A DNA stretch of 32,261 bases from Bodo saltans (lineage: Eukaryota > Euglenozoa > Kinetoplastea > Eubodonida > Bodonidae), in NCBI GenBank assembly GCA_001460835.1, contig CYKH01001125.1, positions 37,611 to 69,871 on the forward strand, in the 5' to 3' direction. The position numbers were made by a program, and so were the translations under genes. Below are positions 30,412 through 32,261 of this stretch, one piece after another (positions within the stretch are counted from its first letter, which is position 1; each line of letters begins with the position of its first letter). The notes under the pieces are model-generated. The model saw nothing but the letters and a program-made list of their open reading frames with translations, searched no databases and was not told the origin of the DNA.

Positions 30412-30648
30412 ATGACTCTCTCATCCAGCATCGTCTTCAAAGGGAAGCTGCTCGACGACGCTGACATCCTTGCTCCGCCTGCCAGCACCCATGGCCTGCA
30501 GCCGTTTCTGCTGGAACATGGGCCGTTGGTCTCTATTTCAATGTCGCTGAAAGTGAGCGCGATTGGGTTGACAGCGTCGAAGACGTGGTCACAGCCAGTC
30601 GCAGCAACATTGTATGCAAATGCTGTGCTGGAAAACGATTTCAGGTAG
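30412..30648 (+). CDS. Short open frame, unrecognised, possibly a gene remnant
   Basis: A 78-codon ATG frame starting 32 nt after the preceding stop codon. Its composition looks coding-like (FKGKLLDDADILAPP, SLKVSAIGLTASKTW), yet there is no room for a separate poly(A) site and splice acceptor upstream. No family recognised. A remnant of a larger gene or chance are both possible. Confidence 0.2.
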   Translation: MTLSSSIVFKGKLLDDADILAPPASTHGLQPFLLEHGPLVSISMSLKVSAIGLTASKTWSQPVAATLYANAVLENDFR

Positions 30649-30719
30649 TACGAACCGTCGTTGACTCCCGCTTATGACGAAGGTAGCGCAGAGTCTGTGT
30701 TGTTTTTTTTCTTTCCTCC

Positions 30720-30800
30720 AAGACAATGACGATATTTTTTTCCTGCAAGACAATGACGATATTTTTTTCCTGCAAGACAATGACGATATTTTTTTCCTCC
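30720..30800 (+). repeat. Three tandem copies of a 27-bp unit
   Basis: Units at 30720-30746, 30747-30773 and 30774-30800 are identical apart from the last-but-one base of the third. Each contains a T7CC run, and the CCTGCAAG junction at each boundary forms a pyrimidine-tract/AG arrangement like a trans-splice acceptor. A related TTTTTTTTCTTTCCTCC tract precedes the first unit. Confidence 0.95.
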
Positions 30801-31042
30801 CTCCGGCGGAAATCTAGTGATGTCAATCTCTGGTCTTCTCAAAGGGTACGAAGAAAGTTTTTTCCTCCTCCAAGCCACTTTTGTTGACCGTTGCAGTAAT
30901 CTGTCTTCAGCGAATGTTGCACGACAAACCACCACCACGTTTTTTTTTCCCATGAAGATTATTAAGAGAGTTTAGCTCGTGAGGCACCCACACCGATGAT
31001 AAGCACCTCGTAGTCACATTTCGAAGTGAATTATCGAGAAGT

Positions 31043-32261
31043 ATGCGCTTGCTTCTCGTTTGGATTGTGATCATCACTCTGACGGCACTGCAATGCGCAG
31101 AAGCAGCCAGGTTCCGTAAAGACCGCAGGTATTATGTTTTGGCCTCATCAAGTGTCGACAAAGTGAGTACATATGCAACGTACGCTGAATGGCAGACCGC
31201 CTGCGTGACAAATTTCGCCTCTGGAGCCCGACTTGCTATGGTCCGTGATGAATCTGATAACGCTGCTGTGTTTGCTGCAGTGTACAACGCGTATCCATAT
31301 TACGCCTACATACTCTTAGGTGCACAGGTTTGAAGCTATTCAGCGTCGAATACTTGCGAATGGAGTTGGGATAGTTCAAGTGGCAAAAAGCTTTTTTTCC
31401 GACGCAATGCAAACTCTGCAGCCTCTGTTCTGTGGACCGCTACCACAGTATACTATCCGTACGTGACGGGAATGTACACATACAACAATTACGATAGTCC
31501 AAGTAGTTTCTATTGCTACATCCCTTCAAGCTACCCTGTGACAATCATGTACGGGTATGGAGTTGGTAGTTCAAACTACTATGGAAAATGGACTGTTATT
31601 GACTCCTACTCCAATATCCAAGCAGCCGTCTGTGAGGTACCCTACTCAGTTGAGACTATATCCGTCAGCGACAGCCTCACAGCTGCAGAATCACAAACGT
31701 TCTCCACCAGCTCCTCCATGAGCAACACTACCGCCCAAACCCTCACCACATCTCTAAGCCCCTCAAGAGGCTCTCAGAGCGAAAGCGCGTCTCTGACAAG
31801 CGTGAGCACCACGCCCAGTGTGGCTGCGAGGCCTCGCTGTCCTTGGGCGTGACGCGGGAGGCGCTGTGCGTCGGCGTCGTTGTCGCCAACCCAATCGCAA
31901 TCCACGGACTCGAGGAGCAACACCCTGAGCCGCTCGAAACCAAGCGCCTCGCCTTCGCGCAGAGACTGCTCGTAATCGTCGAGCGGGTCACACCGGCGCT
32001 CCGCTCGCTGTCCTTGGCGCACTGCGCCCTCCGCGACTGCGTCGGCGTCGTTGTCGCCAACCCAATCGCAATCCACGGACTCGAGGAGCATCACCCTGAG
32101 CCGCTCGAAACGTTCGCGGAGCGGAAGCGCGTCTCTGACGAGCATTAGCAGCTCGCCCAGTGTGGCCGCGAGGCGAGCGACAGGAACCCGCACTGCGCCC
32201 TCCGCGACTGCGTCGGCGTCGTTGTCGCCAACCCAATCGCAATCCACGGACTCGAGGAGCA
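31043..32261 (+). pseudogene. C-type-lectin-like surface protein gene, broken, 3' partial
   Basis: One reading frame runs from ATG 31043 to the window end but is broken by three stops (TGA 31331, TGA 31850, TAA 31973). It encodes a signal peptide (MRLLLVWIVIITLTALQCAEA), then a C-type-lectin-like domain: EWQTACVTNFASGARLAMV, YAYILLGAQV, NTCEWSWDSSSGKKLFF and the closing GKWTVIDS...AAVCEVP. A Ser/Thr-rich region follows and becomes 57-residue repeats. The lectin fold continues cleanly across the first stop, and the repeats keep the same frame after the other two, so I read this as a gene decayed by point changes. Sequencing error or readthrough are alternatives. Such lectin/mucin-like proteins would sit on the cell surface; ligand unknown. 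Confidence 0.7.
31739..32261 (+). repeat. 171-bp Ser/Thr-rich repeat, about three copies, continues past window
   Basis: A 53-bp core appears identical by eye at 31867-31919, 32038-32090 and 32209-32261, an exact 171-bp (57-codon) period. In the lectin frame the core encodes ASASLSPTQSQSTDSRS. Between cores the units vary, one form reading RSGSASLTSISSSPSVAARR. A divergent first unit starts near 31739. Confidence 0.92.

Larger units (their letters stand above)
30380..31042 (+). other. Spacer before the lectin-like pseudogene
   Basis: About 660 bp. It holds a possible short coding remnant (30412-30648), a 27-bp triple repeat (30720-30800), and a further T tract (30940-30948) followed by AG at 30956-30957 that could serve the next gene. 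No other gene was seen. Confidence 0.5.

Noticed and set aside
30641-30826. Repeat-containing frame on the - strand (KNIVIVLQE repeats)
   Set aside because: Arises only from the 27-bp tandem repeat read in antisense; no coding support.
31331-31333. TGA read as a sense codon in a variant genetic code
   Set aside because: The other genes in the window end normally and have no in-frame TGA, and the same gene also has a TAA; decay is the simpler reading.

Overview
The window looks like nuclear DNA of a kinetoplastid flagellate, most probably a free-living bodonid of the Bodo saltans type. This is an inference. It rests on a complete trypanothione reductase gene (an enzyme confined to kinetoplastids and close relatives), intronless genes that all lie on the + strand, short gaps between genes that hold long T/C tracts followed by AG (the spliced-leader trans-splicing signal), and a Ser/Thr-rich lectin-like surface gene at the 3' end. 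The layout is that of one polycistronic transcription unit. Neighbouring genes in such units usually share transcription, not function.

Layout, 5' to 3': (1) MCM8-type DNA helicase, whose 5' end is disturbed by a 189-bp direct duplication around a T10 run; (2) ATG3, the E2-like enzyme of ATG8 conjugation; (3) an EML/HELP-type WD40 protein; (4) a U-box protein with hydrophobic segments; (5) mitochondrial ribosomal protein uS11m; (6) trypanothione reductase; (7) a DDX49/Dbp8-type DEAD-box helicase; (8) a long protein built of 37-residue repeats, probably cytoskeletal, interrupted by a 300-N assembly gap and a frame slip near its 3' end; (9) acylaminoacyl-peptidase; (10) a MORN-repeat/STE11-like kinase fusion; (11) a second STE11-like kinase with an N-myristoylation signal; (12) condensin subunit SMC2; (13) a divergent metallophosphoesterase; (14) a carnosine N-methyltransferase-like (N2227) protein with a signal-peptide-like N-terminus; (15) a spacer with a 27-bp tandem repeat; (16) a broken C-type-lectin-like surface gene running into 171-bp Ser/Thr-rich repeats at the window end.

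Most genes are conserved eukaryotic housekeeping functions (DNA repair, chromosome condensation, autophagy, redox, ribosome biogenesis, mitochondrial translation). The less ordinary items are the 37-residue repeat protein, the MORN-kinase fusion beside a predicted membrane-anchored kinase, the secretory-type CARNMT-like enzyme and the lectin pseudogene. I see no convincing evidence of a new multi-gene system, of transposons or viruses, or of tRNA or rRNA genes. Several of the longest open frames begin at TTG or GTG or lie upstream of the splice acceptor; I therefore moved those starts to the first ATG downstream of the likely acceptor AG.
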